The translations under genes were made by a program, and so were the position numbers. Under the pieces are notes generated by a model, which was not told where the DNA came from, made no database searches, and saw only the letters and a list, made by a program, of their open reading frames with translations. Of a DNA stretch of 35,807 bases, positions 1 through 8,196 are shown in pieces; the first letter of the stretch is position 1, and each line of letters begins with the position of its first letter. Origin of the DNA: Sporolactobacillus terrae DSM 11697. Its GTDB lineage: Bacteria; Bacillota; Bacilli; Bacillales; Sporolactobacillaceae. The stretch is taken from the NCBI RefSeq assembly GCF_000648615.1, contig NZ_JFZC01000051.1:1-35807 (forward strand), given 5' to 3'.

Positions 1-2
1 GC

Positions 3-1451
3 GGTTATGTGTCCGCAGAGTTTGTGGACAAGCCCGGCTCGAGCAACACGGGCGAATCAAACGGCGAACCGGTGAAGTATACAGGCACAACCACAGCGAA
101 CCTGAACGTGCGCTCAGGGGCAGGCACGTCGAACAAGATCCTGACAACGCTGAAAAAAGGAAGCCGCGTCGACGTAGTGAGCGAAACAGGCGGTTGGCTG
201 AAGATCAAGTACAATGGCGGCACTGGCTATGTGTCCGCAGAGTTTGTAAGCAAGCCCGGCTCGAGCAACACGGGTGAATCAAACAGCGAACCAGTGAAGT
301 ACACGGGCAAAACAACAGCGAACCTGAACGTGCGCTCAGGAGCCGGCACGTCGAACAAGATCCTGACAACGCTGAAAAAAGGAAGCAGCGTCGACGTTGT
401 GAGCGAAGCGGGCGGTTGGCTGAAGATCAAGTACAACGGCGGCACTGGCTATGTGTCCGCAGAGTTTGTCGAACAGCCATCCGACGACACATCTGCCGAC
501 GATTCGTCAAATCAATCGTCTAATGAATCGGGATCATCAGAGAACGGCTCATCAACAAGCTATGGTTTAACGACGACAGGTGTCCATTTTCGCCAAGGTC
601 CGGGGAAAACGTATCAAAGCTACGGTGTCCTCCAAGCCGGAACGAAAGTAGAAATTCTCGCCCAAGGAGCGGACGGATGGATTAAGGTAAGCTATAATGG
701 CAAGGATGGTTACATCTGTGGCGACTTTTTGAAGGATGAAACCACCTCAACCATTCAGGATGGCAACACCGCGTATATCACCACAAAGTACTCGGTTTCA
801 TTCGGACAAGCATTAGCAAAGGAAGAAAAAGTAAATAATAGTTCCTCACTTGCCTACTATTTAAATCCAAATAATTTTACAAAGGGCAGCATTGATTACT
901 ATCAATTTCTGCAATTATCTTCATTGGCGAGTGTGTCCTTGAGCGATATGGATACGATGCTTCAGGGAAAAGGGATTCTTTCTGGTAAAGGGCAAGCATT
1001 CATTGATGCAGCTAAGAAATATCAAGTGAATGAAATTTACCTCGTCTCTCACGCCTTGCTTGAGACAGGAAATGGTTCCTCGACACTTGCCAAGGGCGTG
1101 GAGTATAACGGCAAAACGGTCTACAACATGTTTGGAATTGGTGCCTACGATGGCAGTGCCGTATCCAGCGGCGCTGCTTATGCCTACAATCAAGGGTGGA
1201 CGACTCCGGAAAAGGCGATTCAAGGCGGAGCAGCATGGATTGCAAACTATTACATTTATAATCAAACGTATCGTCAAGATACACTCTATAAAATGCGCTG
1301 GAATCCCGAAGCGCTGGTCATTGGCGACGCGGCACATCAATATGCGACAGATGTCGGCTGGGCGGTGAAACAAACACCGATGATTGATAATCTGTATCGA
1401 ATGGCCGCCAAATACAGTTTGATTTTTGATGTTCCGGAGTATGGTAACTAA
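3..1451 (+). CDS. SH3b-repeat N-acetylglucosaminidase (autolysin), 5' partial
   Basis: The reading frame is open to the left edge, so the N-terminus, including any signal peptide, lies outside the window. Three bacterial SH3 domains are visible at about residues 22-80, 96-154 and 187-245 (counting from the GTG at 9). They are separated by Ser/Asn/Asp-rich linkers and followed by a glucosaminidase domain at about 325-470. The motif HALLETGNGSSTLA (Glu352 the likely catalytic acid) and NMFGIGAYDG match the LytD/LytG glycoside hydrolase 73 type. In this family the enzyme cleaves the N-acetylglucosaminyl bond of peptidoglycan outside the cell, and the SH3b modules bind the wall. I infer a role in wall turnover or cell separation. 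The two upstream SH3b units are almost identical in DNA and the third has diverged. The gene ends before a hairpin terminator. Confidence 0.88.
   Translation, partial: GYVSAEFVDKPGSSNTGESNGEPVKYTGTTTANLNVRSGAGTSNKILTTLKKGSRVDVVSETGGWLKIKYNGGTGYVSAEFVSKPGSSNTGESNSEPVKYTGKTTANLNVRSGAGTSNKILTTLKKGSSVDVVSEAGGWLKIKYNGGTGYVSAEFVEQPSDDTSADDSSNQSSNESGSSENGSSTSYGLTTTGVHFRQGPGKTYQSYGVLQAGTKVEILAQGADGWIKVSYNGKDGYICGDFLKDETTSTIQDGNTAYITTKYSVSFGQALAKEEKVNNSSSLAYYLNPNNFTKGSIDYYQFLQLSSLASVSLSDMDTMLQGKGILSGKGQAFIDAAKKYQVNEIYLVSHALLETGNGSSTLAKGVEYNGKTVYNMFGIGAYDGSAVSSGAAYAYNQGWTTPEKAIQGGAAWIANYYIYNQTYRQDTLYKMRWNPEALVIGDAAHQYATDVGWAVKQTPMIDNLYRMAAKYSLIFDVPEYGN
9..452 (+). repeat. Two 222-bp tandem units encoding SH3b modules
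   Basis: The string GTGTCCGCAGAGTTTG recurs at 9, 231 and 453, giving an exact 222-bp (74-codon) period. Units 9-230 and 231-452 differ at only a few positions, for example GGC/AGC in the linker and GAAACAGG/GAAGCGGG near the end. The array probably continues leftward, because the first bases of the window (GGTTATGTGTCC) are the end of another unit. Such arrays can change copy number by recombination and can collapse in assembly. Confidence 0.93.
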
Positions 1452-1483
1452 GCGAAGCTCAATAGAAGAAATAACCTTTTTTT

Positions 1484-1529
1484 ACCCCTTGGCGTTGAAT
1501 GGCGATATCTCGACTCCAAGGGGGTTTTC
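1484..1529 (+). terminator. Hairpin terminator after the autolysin gene
   Basis: ACCCCTTGG at 1484-1492 pairs with CCAAGGGG at 1516-1523 across a 23-nt loop, and a TTTT run follows at 1525. It lies 33 nt after the stop codon. The loop is long for an intrinsic terminator, so efficiency is uncertain. Confidence 0.6.
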
Positions 1530-1616
1530 TATAGCATCGCGTGCAGCAAGTGAAAAAAGAGCCGGTCGCAACGGGCCATTGCTTGTTTTACTTGTAAAAA
1601 AACAGCATGCAATTCG

Positions 1617-1652
1617 AATAGCCGATGCGCGTTCTGCTACGCATCGGCTATT
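1617..1652. terminator. 13-bp perfect hairpin between convergent genes
   Basis: AATAGCCGATGCG (1617-1629) and CGCATCGGCTATT (1640-1652) form a perfect 13-bp stem with a 10-nt loop. It lies between the 3' ends of the autolysin gene and the minus-strand membrane glycosyltransferase. The T-tracts on either side are short, so this is a probable bidirectional terminator rather than a textbook one. Confidence 0.55.
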
Positions 1653-1693
1653 TCTCTGTGATCGCCAGCTGCTATTGGCTGCATGGAACGATT

Positions 1694-3901
1694 CTATTCA
1701 TTGAAATCTTGGGTTTTGCTTCGTGATGCCAATCGATTTTGTCGTTTGCGTCTTTGGGATTCATTCGCTGAACCGATTGCAGCGTATGCAGTTAGCATCG
1801 AAAGCGGCACGGTCATCAATAAGACATAAATAAATGGGTTGATGAAGGGACCGGGGGTTTGCTCATAGACGCTGAACTGAAGATCTTTTCGGACCTCTTT
1901 CATGCCATTTAGGGACAATGCTCCTCCTGGATAGGCATCACGTTGTTCAAATCCATGGCGATGACCGTTAATGAACAGCTCAAGTCGTGCGTCGTCATTG
2001 CCGCTTAATTGACGTATTTTAAGAAGAAAATGCGTGTTTCCGTCGATCGGGGGAAACGCAAATGTTATCGGCCCGTGCCCATGATCCGGTGCAAACCTGC
2101 GCGCATATTCGGTTTGCTGAGAGCGGAGATTGACCAGTGAAAAGTGATAGCTGCCTTTTCCGCTCTGGCTAGCGACACCCATTGATATACGATTGAAACG
2201 GGTCGGCGCATGAAATGTCTGAGTGATTGAATGCTTGGCATCGAGAGGCACGGTTTGCTTAGCGCTTGCAAACGGTTGATCCACAAGATAGTGGCGCTGC
2301 GGCAACTTAGGATTCAAATAAATTCCGGCTCCAGAAGCGCCACAGACAACGACAGCGGCAGCTAATCCAAAGATCAGTGGTAACCGGATTACATTCAGTT
2401 TGCGACCCGTTGCCGATTGAACTGTAGCTCGAAGCTGCTCCAGCTCCGTTAGCCCCAGAACGGCACCAATTAAGAGAAACGGTGTAAAAAGCAGACTGTA
2501 ACGCGGTTCCGCCTCCCAGATAAAGGTGTAAAAAAGAAAGTTTCCGAATAAAGTGATCTGAATCAATAGACCAAGCGCAGGTTTTTTCAAACGGAACGTA
2601 TGGCAAGCTGAAAGCAGCAGCAGAACGAGTGCAGCGATATGAAACACTTGCACGATTATCAGTGTCAGTTGCTTGTTATGATTAAAGAGATATTGGTAAA
2701 CTTCAGTTGGATGACTCGAGAGATGTGTGTACCAATCATAGCCGTGCGCGCCTTCTCCCCATGTTCGGAACGCTTTGATCATCCAAAGCCGCAAAAGCCC
2801 TGGAAAGGGATTGTTCTCGATGCGCGCTTTAATCTGCTGCCAGTCGGCGCGTTTTTTTGCGGCTTGATTCGGCTGTGATCGCGTAAAATCATAGTCGCTG
2901 CGATTATATGAACCGTCTTTTGACAGACCGAGCATGATCCAATGCACACTTGGCATTGACAGATTAGGGTCATTTTGATAGCCAAATTGCTGCGCAACGG
3001 TTTGAAACGAATAGCTTGATCCTGCCAGCAGGACACCGATGACCGCTAAATTAAGAAGCACTTTCTTCCAGTTCAAGACAAAGAACATGTAAATGGAAAG
3101 TGCCGGTAGAAACAGAATCAGATTCGGACGGATCAGCTGGCCAATACCGAGAAACACTCCGAGGATCATGATAAAGCGAAGTTTACTTGACTGCGCGTAA
3201 CGATGCCAGAAATAGAGCATCAGAACAGGGAATGCGATAATTGCAGTATCTGTATAGAAGTATAGCGTATAAAAAAATAGCGGCAGACAAGTCAGATGGA
3301 TCAACAGATACAAACAGGCCGCCCGTTCGTCAATCCAATCCCGAACAAGCTGCCATCCTGCAAAAATACTGATGCCAAGCATGATGGCGCAGAATGAGCG
3401 GTCAATCCCCATATAACTTGAGATGTGGAACAGACCGGCAAACTTATACAGAAGAAAACGCAGTAGCGTTATGGGAATGTTGTTTGGATAGACCTTAAAG
3501 TAGAGTGTATCGGACGCATGCCCATGCGCAAGCAAATACAGCGATTCGGCATAGGTGTGCCCCCCGTCAATGAGCGGTGGGAGAACCGCATGAAAGCCAA
3601 TGATCAGAAATGTAACAAAGCCAAGCATGATGACGCCAATCAGCGTACTGATCATACGAATATGCCGGTCATTAAAGCGCGAAAGCCAACGGTAGAATGC
3701 GAGATAAAACAGAAGCACAATCATTGCGAAAAGACCCAGTGACAATATGGGACCAATATAGCCGTGCTTTTGAAGATAATCAAATGGATAGGCGAAGCTT
3801 GAAAAAAGAACGACGAGAAAACTAACAAAGAAAGCGATACTGAATAATTTCACGAGCAAACGTTTGTTATGTATAGCCTTCGCAAGTTTCAGTTTTTCCA
3901 T
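1694..3901 (-). CDS. Polytopic membrane glycosyltransferase, GT-C/PMT-like
   Basis: About 735 residues with many membrane helices: one near 22-42, one near 54-72, then a dense series to about residue 550. A predicted extracytoplasmic domain (about 560-690) follows, with a last helix near 700-720. The first outer loop is acidic (DGGHTYAESLYLL) and is followed by YPNNIPITLLRFLLYKF, the arrangement seen in GT-C enzymes that use polyprenyl-phosphate sugars. I infer that it moves a sugar onto a wall or envelope polymer outside the membrane. Acceptor and donor cannot be read. The start is chosen at ATG 3901, because AGAGGG sits 8 nt upstream; a GTG at 3925 would add eight residues but has no clear site. 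UppP, which recycles the same lipid carrier class, is the next gene upstream, but a terminator separates them. Confidence 0.7.
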   Translation of the reverse strand: MEKLKLAKAIHNKRLLVKLFSIAFFVSFLVVLFSSFAYPFDYLQKHGYIGPILSLGLFAMIVLLFYLAFYRWLSRFNDRHIRMISTLIGVIMLGFVTFLIIGFHAVLPPLIDGGHTYAESLYLLAHGHASDTLYFKVYPNNIPITLLRFLLYKFAGLFHISSYMGIDRSFCAIMLGISIFAGWQLVRDWIDERAACLYLLIHLTCLPLFFYTLYFYTDTAIIAFPVLMLYFWHRYAQSSKLRFIMILGVFLGIGQLIRPNLILFLPALSIYMFFVLNWKKVLLNLAVIGVLLAGSSYSFQTVAQQFGYQNDPNLSMPSVHWIMLGLSKDGSYNRSDYDFTRSQPNQAAKKRADWQQIKARIENNPFPGLLRLWMIKAFRTWGEGAHGYDWYTHLSSHPTEVYQYLFNHNKQLTLIIVQVFHIAALVLLLLSACHTFRLKKPALGLLIQITLFGNFLFYTFIWEAEPRYSLLFTPFLLIGAVLGLTELEQLRATVQSATGRKLNVIRLPLIFGLAAAVVVCGASGAGIYLNPKLPQRHYLVDQPFASAKQTVPLDAKHSITQTFHAPTRFNRISMGVASQSGKGSYHFSLVNLRSQQTEYARRFAPDHGHGPITFAFPPIDGNTHFLLKIRQLSGNDDARLELFINGHRHGFEQRDAYPGGALSLNGMKEVRKDLQFSVYEQTPGPFINPFIYVLLMTVPLSMLTAYAAIGSANESQRRKRQNRLASRSKTQDFNE

Positions 3902-3925
3902 AACTTTTGCCCTCTTCTCAGTCAC

Positions 3926-4379
3926 GAGTTGTTGGTACGGTGGCCATGATTAGGGTACGCTTTGATGCATCGCGACAGCAGTCAGCTGTTTTTTACAGGT
4001 GAAAAAGGATGTGTTTTTGGTCACGCAAAAGACAGTGCGTCAAACGCGCAGATGCTCGGGCGCCTGCGGCAAGCGAGTAACCGAAGCGACGATTCAGCAC
4101 AGAGAAGACACGAGCAGGTGGTTTAAGAAGATGCTGCACGAACGCGCATAGACCCCACTCCGACGCGCATTCTGCCAAAGCAGTCATCAATGAGATCTGC
4201 GCCGTCAATAGAAAGCTCATCAGGTACCTTAATACATGTCATGGCGCTTCTATCCTTATAAATGGAACGATTGATCAACGAAACACCGTTAACCTATTCG
4301 CAAAAATTCTGTGGAAACTGGGTCAATCGGAAGAAATAATAGGAGTAGAAAATCTGCTTAAAAGGACTTGCTTTAATGC
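3926..4379. other. Intergenic region without a recognised gene
   Basis: This gap of about 450 bases holds no ORF that resembles a known family. A 75-codon minus-strand frame (3993-4220) is rich in Ala, Arg and Cys and looks like a chance frame. GCGCCTGCGGCAAGCGAG near 4059-4076 resembles the modules of the element at 18315-18421, sharing the 9-mer CGCCTGCGG. A 10-bp direct repeat AAAGGACTTG occurs at 4361-4370 and 4421-4430, on either side of the uppP terminator. The promoter of the downstream membrane glycosyltransferase should lie here, but I could not pick one out. Confidence 0.4.
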
Positions 4380-4417
4380 AAAAATGCGATGTTCCGCTGA
4401 AGATGCGGCACATCGCA
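4380..4417 (-). terminator. Rho-independent terminator of uppP
   Basis: Read on the minus strand, a 13-nt arm TGCGATGTGCCGC pairs with GCGGAACATCGCA (two central mismatches) around a 7-nt loop and is followed directly by TTTTT. It begins 36 nt after the uppP stop codon. Confidence 0.85.
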
Positions 4418-4452
4418 TAGAAAGGACTTGATAAAATCATCGTGATGCGTAC

Positions 4453-5298
4453 TCAGAAAATGATAAACAGGGCGAAAACAGCAGCAAGAATAAAACGATA
4501 GACCGCAAACGGTACAAGCGTGTAGCGGCGTAACAGTTTCATAAAGAAGAGAATGGCAAGCATCGCGACGACAAATGCGGTTAGAAAACCAACAACAAAG
4601 AGCGGGATGTCACTTGCCGACAGAAAATCAAGACTTTTGTAAAAGTCTAATCCGCTTGCTCCAATCATCATCGGAACAGCCAAAATGAAGGAGAATTCTG
4701 CTGCAGTTTTGCGTTCTACCCCGGCAATAATCCCCCCGGCAATCGTGGAACCGGAACGGGAAAATCCGGACCAGAGTGACAGACATTGGAACAGACCAAT
4801 GACAAAGGCTTGCGCGTAAGACAGCTCTTTTGTTCCTCTGCCGCCACGACCGGCAGCAATCTTTTCTGCAATAATCATTAGAATACCGCCAACAACCAGT
4901 GCGATGAGTACGCTCTGCGGCGAAAAGAGAACATTTTTAATAAAATCACGCAAAAGAAAGCCGAGGATACCTGCAGGAATTCCAGCAACAATGATGTGGA
5001 TTAAATTCAAATTTTCGGGGCCGGTTTTTGGCTCATTTCGATAAAATCCGAACAGACTCCACAATCGTTTCCAATAGAGGACGACAACAGCCATGATGGA
5101 GCCTAATTGAATGATGACCTCAAACGTTTTGGCCGTCTCGCCTTTAAAATTGAGTAGATCGGCAGCCAATATAAGATGCCCCGTTGAGGAAACAGGCGCA
5201 AATTCGGTTAATCCTTCTACGGCTCCGAGAATGACCGCAATGAATAGTTGAATCAAAAAATTCACCAGCCTTAAATCGGTATTCGTTTCGTTTGTCAA
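4453..5298 (-). CDS. uppP: Undecaprenyl-diphosphate phosphatase UppP (BacA)
   Basis: This is an integral membrane enzyme that dephosphorylates undecaprenyl pyrophosphate, regenerating the lipid carrier for peptidoglycan and other wall polymers; it also gives bacitracin tolerance. Both family signatures are present: [15 protein letters not shown] near the N-terminus, and [12 protein letters not shown] with the conserved Arg and Ser in the second half. Length and about eight hydrophobic segments fit the family. The TTG at 5298 has an AGAGGG site 5 nt upstream, giving 281 residues. Most homologues start about 10 residues before [11 protein letters not shown], which favours the GTG at 5262 (269 residues). 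The start is therefore uncertain. The gene is monocistronic, lying between its own promoter and terminator. Confidence 0.95.
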   Translation of the reverse strand: MTNETNTDLRLVNFLIQLFIAVILGAVEGLTEFAPVSSTGHLILAADLLNFKGETAKTFEVIIQLGSIMAVVVLYWKRLWSLFGFYRNEPKTGPENLNLIHIIVAGIPAGILGFLLRDFIKNVLFSPQSVLIALVVGGILMIIAEKIAAGRGGRGTKELSYAQAFVIGLFQCLSLWSGFSRSGSTIAGGIIAGVERKTAAEFSFILAVPMMIGASGLDFYKSLDFLSASDIPLFVVGFLTAFVVAMLAILFFMKLLRRYTLVPFAVYRFILAAVFALFIIF

Positions 5299-5310
5299 AC
5301 AAGCCCTCTT

Positions 5311-5319
5311 ATTATAGCA
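5311..5319 (-). promoter_or_regulatory. Extended -10 element upstream of uppP
   Basis: On the minus strand TGCTATAAT (TGnTATAAT, a perfect extended -10) ends 12 nt before the TTG start of uppP. The -35 region is poor, as allowed for extended -10 promoters. Transcription would start near 5304, inside or just after the AGAGGG sequence. Confidence 0.55.
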
Positions 5320-5435
5320 TATTCACGCTTTGCATCCTTATAGCTGTTCGTCGAGAAATACAGAATCCGTACTTCTAAACAATTTTTTTATGAATCGATT
5401 AATTGAAGTATAATCAGACCCGCATAAATAAAAAA

Positions 5436-5451
5436 CATATTTTAAAATATG
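5436..5451. promoter_or_regulatory. 16-bp perfect palindrome abutting the arg promoter
   Basis: CATATTTTAAAATATG is self-complementary over all 16 bases and ends two bases before the -35 hexamer at 5454. It could be an operator, or an AT-rich UP-like element. It does not match the usual ARG box core TGAATnnnnATTCA, so I do not call it an ArgR/AhrC site. Confidence 0.4.
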
Positions 5452-5453
5452 GG

Positions 5454-5481
5454 TTGACTAATTCGGTGAGCAATGTATAAT
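5454..5481 (+). promoter_or_regulatory. SigA promoter of the arginine operon
   Basis: TTGACT (5454-5459) and TATAAT (5476-5481) are separated by 16 nt. The predicted start of transcription is near 5489, just before the T-box leader. A second TATAAT at 5409-5414 has no convincing -35. Confidence 0.8.
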
Positions 5482-5494
5482 GAGTATCACACGA

Positions 5495-5793
5495 GTTAGA
5501 AATGTCTAACAATTGATTGAAGAAAACCAATGAAGAAGAGAGTAACAATGGAGCGCTGCACCAGCAAGCCGGGATGATGGGAGCCGGCACAGGCGAAATT
5601 GCGAACCGCACTTCGAAGGTGAAAATCTGAAATGAGTAGGATTTTCCGGGAACTCCCGTTACAGAGTCTTAAGCAGATTCCTTGTTTTACACTTTCAAGT
5701 AAAACGTATGGGAATAACTAGAGTGGTACCGCGGGTATTGTGATCAACGCTCGTCTCTTTTCTAAAGAAAAGAGGCGGGCGTTTTATTTTTTT
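5495..5793 (+). promoter_or_regulatory. T-box leader, predicted tRNA-Arg specific (specifier CGC)
   Basis: All hallmarks of a T-box antitermination leader are present. Stem I runs from GAAGAGAGTAAC (about 5535) to CTTC (5611-5614) and carries the AG-bulge-type sequence GATGATGGGAG. The specifier region reads GCGAAC-CGC-AC, which places the codon CGC (Arg) at 5607-5609, in the same context as GAAC-UAC-AC in tyrosine leaders. Stem II is GAAAATC (5621-5627) with GATTTTC (5640-5646), followed by a CGGGAACTCCCG element. Stem III is GTTTTAC (5684-5690) with GTAAAAC (5699-5705). The T-box consensus AGAGTGGTACCGCGGG lies at 5720-5735, with UGGU predicted to pair with an ACCA tRNA end. A terminator follows. 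In this class uncharged tRNA stabilises the antiterminator and turns on the genes downstream. A small extra hairpin, GTTAGA/TCTAAC, lies at 5495-5510. Confidence 0.93.
5746..5793 (+). terminator. Regulated terminator of the T-box leader
   Basis: The arm at 5746-5763 pairs with the arm at 5764-5782 through a long stem containing two G-U pairs, and TTTATTTTTTT follows. Its 5' arm overlaps the segment expected to pair with the T-box sequence, which gives the mutually exclusive antiterminator fold. Confidence 0.92.
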
Positions 5794-5900
5794 CCGCAGG
5801 CCCCCGTGCACGGTGATTGTGTACTACTTTTACAGTTTACTACTCTGAAGTTTTAACGAATTAGTGAATGAAAAACATTGGATTATTGGAGGCTTTACAG

Positions 5901-6938
5901 GTGAAGGCAGGTATTGTTGGCGCAAATGGATACAGCGGAGTGGAATTGATCCGCCTGTTGTTGAATCATCCGCAAATCAAAATAGAGATGCTGGTCGCTC
6001 ATTCTACTAGCGGCATGGAGATCCAAAGCATCTACCCCCATCTCGGCGGGATTGTGGAGCGAAGGCTCGAGGCATTTGATGCGGATGAACTGGCGGCGCG
6101 AACCGATGTTGTTTTTTTTGCAACGCCTGCCGGTGTCAGCAAGGATTTGCTGCCTGAATGTCTGAAGCGCGGTCTGATTTGCATTGATCTTTCCGGAGAT
6201 TTCCGCTTGAAGAATCCGCAGGACTATGCCGAATGGTACAAAAAGGATCCTGCTGACGCCGCTCTGCTCAGCGATGCGGTTTACGGCTTATCGGAGCTTA
6301 ATCGGGAGCAGATCGAGGGGGCATCTTTACTCTCAAATCCGGGATGCTATCCAACAGCCACGCTGCTGGGGCTTGCTCCGGTATTGAAACATGACATGAT
6401 CGAGTTGAATTCAATTATTGTCGACGGTAAATCCGGGGTTTCCGGTTCCGGAAAGAAAGCAGTGATCGGTAATTTATTCGGTGAAGTGAATGAAAGTGTC
6501 AAGGCTTATAAGTTAGATCACCATCAGCACACGCCGGAGATTGAACAAATGATTGAAGAAATCAGTGGTCAAAAAACGGCGATCACGTTTCACCCGCATC
6601 TGATTCCGATGACACGCGGTTTGCTCTGCACCACCTACGCAAACCTGAAACAAGGCTTTTCAACGCGTGAACTTTTGGAACACTATGAAACGTTTTATAA
6701 GAAATCGCCCTTTGTGCGGATCAGGCCGCTTGGGACTTGGCCGGCAACAAAGGAAGTACTTGGCTCAAACTTCTGTGATATTGGTTTAAATGTTGATGGA
6801 CGAACGAGGCGGCTAACCATTGTCTCGGTAATCGACAATGTAGTGAAAGGCGCGGCCGGTCAGGCGGTACAAAATTTAAACATTATCAAGGGCTGGGATG
6901 AACAAACAGGCCTTACGTTCACCCCGATCTATCCGTGA
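5901..6938 (+). CDS. argC: N-acetyl-gamma-glutamyl-phosphate reductase
   Basis: This is the third step of arginine synthesis: NADPH-dependent reduction of N-acetylglutamyl phosphate to the semialdehyde, in the cytoplasm. The N-terminal nucleotide-binding motif GANGYSG (residues 7-13) and the active-site SNPGCYPTA (Cys149) are intact. GTG 5901 is chosen because TTGGAGG lies 8 nt upstream and gives 345 residues, the usual family length. An upstream ATG at 5868 has no good site and adds 11 residues unlike the family. It is the first gene of the nine-gene arginine block, about 100 nt after the T-box terminator. Confidence 0.96.
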   Translation: MKAGIVGANGYSGVELIRLLLNHPQIKIEMLVAHSTSGMEIQSIYPHLGGIVERRLEAFDADELAARTDVVFFATPAGVSKDLLPECLKRGLICIDLSGDFRLKNPQDYAEWYKKDPADAALLSDAVYGLSELNREQIEGASLLSNPGCYPTATLLGLAPVLKHDMIELNSIIVDGKSGVSGSGKKAVIGNLFGEVNESVKAYKLDHHQHTPEIEQMIEEISGQKTAITFHPHLIPMTRGLLCTTYANLKQGFSTRELLEHYETFYKKSPFVRIRPLGTWPATKEVLGSNFCDIGLNVDGRTRRLTIVSVIDNVVKGAAGQAVQNLNIIKGWDEQTGLTFTPIYP

Positions 6939-6951
6939 AAGGGCGAGTTCA

Positions 6952-8175
6952 ATGGAAAAATTAGACCAAAAACCAGCAATTACTTATATAGAAAACGGAA
7001 GCGTCGGCAGTGCAAAGGGCTTTAAAACCGGCGGCATGCATATCGGACTACGTACGAAAAAACCGGATCTTGGCTGGATTTATTCCGAGGTCCCGGCAGC
7101 GGCAGCGGGTGTATATACAACTAACGTGTTTCAAGCCGCGCCGCTTCAGGTGACACAAGAGAGCATTGCTGAAGAGAAGAAACTGCAAGCGGTGCTCGTT
7201 AACACGGTCAGCGCAAACTCATGTACCGGTCAGCGGGGTTTGGAAAATGCGCGTGTCACCCGACAATGGTTGGCGCAGCATTTAGGCATCACCGATCATC
7301 TTGTCGGGGTTGCCTCAACCGGTGTGATCGGCATGCAGCTGCCGATGGAAAAGATAAAAAAAGGCATTGCCGCCATTGACTTGTCTGGAAGCGAAGCACC
7401 GTTTGAAGAAGCAATTCTTACAACCGATACAAAAACGAAACATTTGGCGGTTACATTTGAAATTGACGGCAAACCGGTGACGATCGGCGGGGCGTGCAAA
7501 GGATCTGGAATGATTCATCCGAATATGGCAACGATGCTTGGCTTTGTCACGACAGATGCGACTGTTGCCCCGGACGCGCTCAGTCAAGCGTTAAAGACGA
7601 TCGTTGATAAAACGTTTAATCGAATTACGGTTGATGGAGATACCAGTACCAACGACATGGTGCTGCTTCTGGCAAACGGGCAGGCTGAAAATCAGCCGCT
7701 CAGCGCGCAGCATCCGGAATGGCTCGTCTTTCTTAAAGGACTTAAGGCCGTTTGTCAGGGACTTGCGAAGTTTATTGCCGGTGACGGCGAAGGGGCAACC
7801 AAGCTGATTGAGGTTCAGGTAACCGGTGCTAAAGATGATCAGTCGGCTGAAGTGATCTCTAAGACGATTGTCGGTTCAAGTCTTGTGAAAACGGCGGTGT
7901 TCGGCAGCGATGCGAATTGGGGCAGAATCGTCTGTGCCATGGGCTACAGCGGCGAAGCGTTTGATCCCAATCACGTCACATTGAAACTGGGCGACCTTGT
8001 CCTTTTCGAGCACGGCGTTCCCGCCCCTTTTGATGAAGAACAAGCGAAGAACGCTTTAAATAAAAACAGTATCGTGATCAAAGCGTCCCTTGGTGAAGGA
8101 AACGGCAGTGCGGTTGCCTGGGGCTGCGATTTAACTTATGACTATGTAAAAATAAATGCGTCGTACCGTTCGTGA
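6952..8175 (+). CDS. argJ: Bifunctional glutamate N-acetyltransferase / ornithine acetyltransferase
   Basis: ArgJ transfers the acetyl group from N-acetylornithine to glutamate, so the acetyl group is recycled; bifunctional versions also use acetyl-CoA for the first step. The autocleavage site is clear: MIHPNMATMLGF, with cleavage before Thr194, the catalytic nucleophile. Start ATG 6952 follows AAAGGG by 8 nt and gives 407 residues, normal for the family. It begins 13 nt after argC stops. No separate argA or argE is visible in the operon, which fits the cyclic acetyl pathway. Whether this copy is mono- or bifunctional cannot be decided from motifs alone. Confidence 0.95.
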   Translation: MEKLDQKPAITYIENGSVGSAKGFKTGGMHIGLRTKKPDLGWIYSEVPAAAAGVYTTNVFQAAPLQVTQESIAEEKKLQAVLVNTVSANSCTGQRGLENARVTRQWLAQHLGITDHLVGVASTGVIGMQLPMEKIKKGIAAIDLSGSEAPFEEAILTTDTKTKHLAVTFEIDGKPVTIGGACKGSGMIHPNMATMLGFVTTDATVAPDALSQALKTIVDKTFNRITVDGDTSTNDMVLLLANGQAENQPLSAQHPEWLVFLKGLKAVCQGLAKFIAGDGEGATKLIEVQVTGAKDDQSAEVISKTIVGSSLVKTAVFGSDANWGRIVCAMGYSGEAFDPNHVTLKLGDLVLFEHGVPAPFDEEQAKNALNKNSIVIKASLGEGNGSAVAWGCDLTYDYVKINASYRS

Positions 8176-8196
8176 AAAACGTAAGGAGGGAAAACC

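Noticed and set aside
9-452. Tandem repeat as a CRISPR or transposon signature
   Set aside because: The repeat is in frame, 222 bp long, and encodes SH3b domains.
921-1373. 150-codon minus-strand ORF inside the autolysin gene
   Set aside because: It is antisense to a well-supported glucosaminidase domain and resembles no family.
3993-4220. 75-codon minus-strand ORF between the glycosyltransferase and uppP genes
   Set aside because: Composition looks like a chance frame, with no family resemblance and no convincing ribosome site.
4361-4430. 10-bp direct repeat AAAGGACTTG as an insertion target duplication
   Set aside because: The 50 bases between the copies are the uppP terminator, not a mobile element.
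5436-5451. Reading the palindrome as an ArgR/AhrC box
   Set aside because: The core TGAATnnnnATTCA is missing; only AT-richness and symmetry agree.
5414-5611. 65-codon minus-strand ORF over the leader region
   Set aside because: It overlaps the promoter and T-box Stem I, whose structure explains the sequence.
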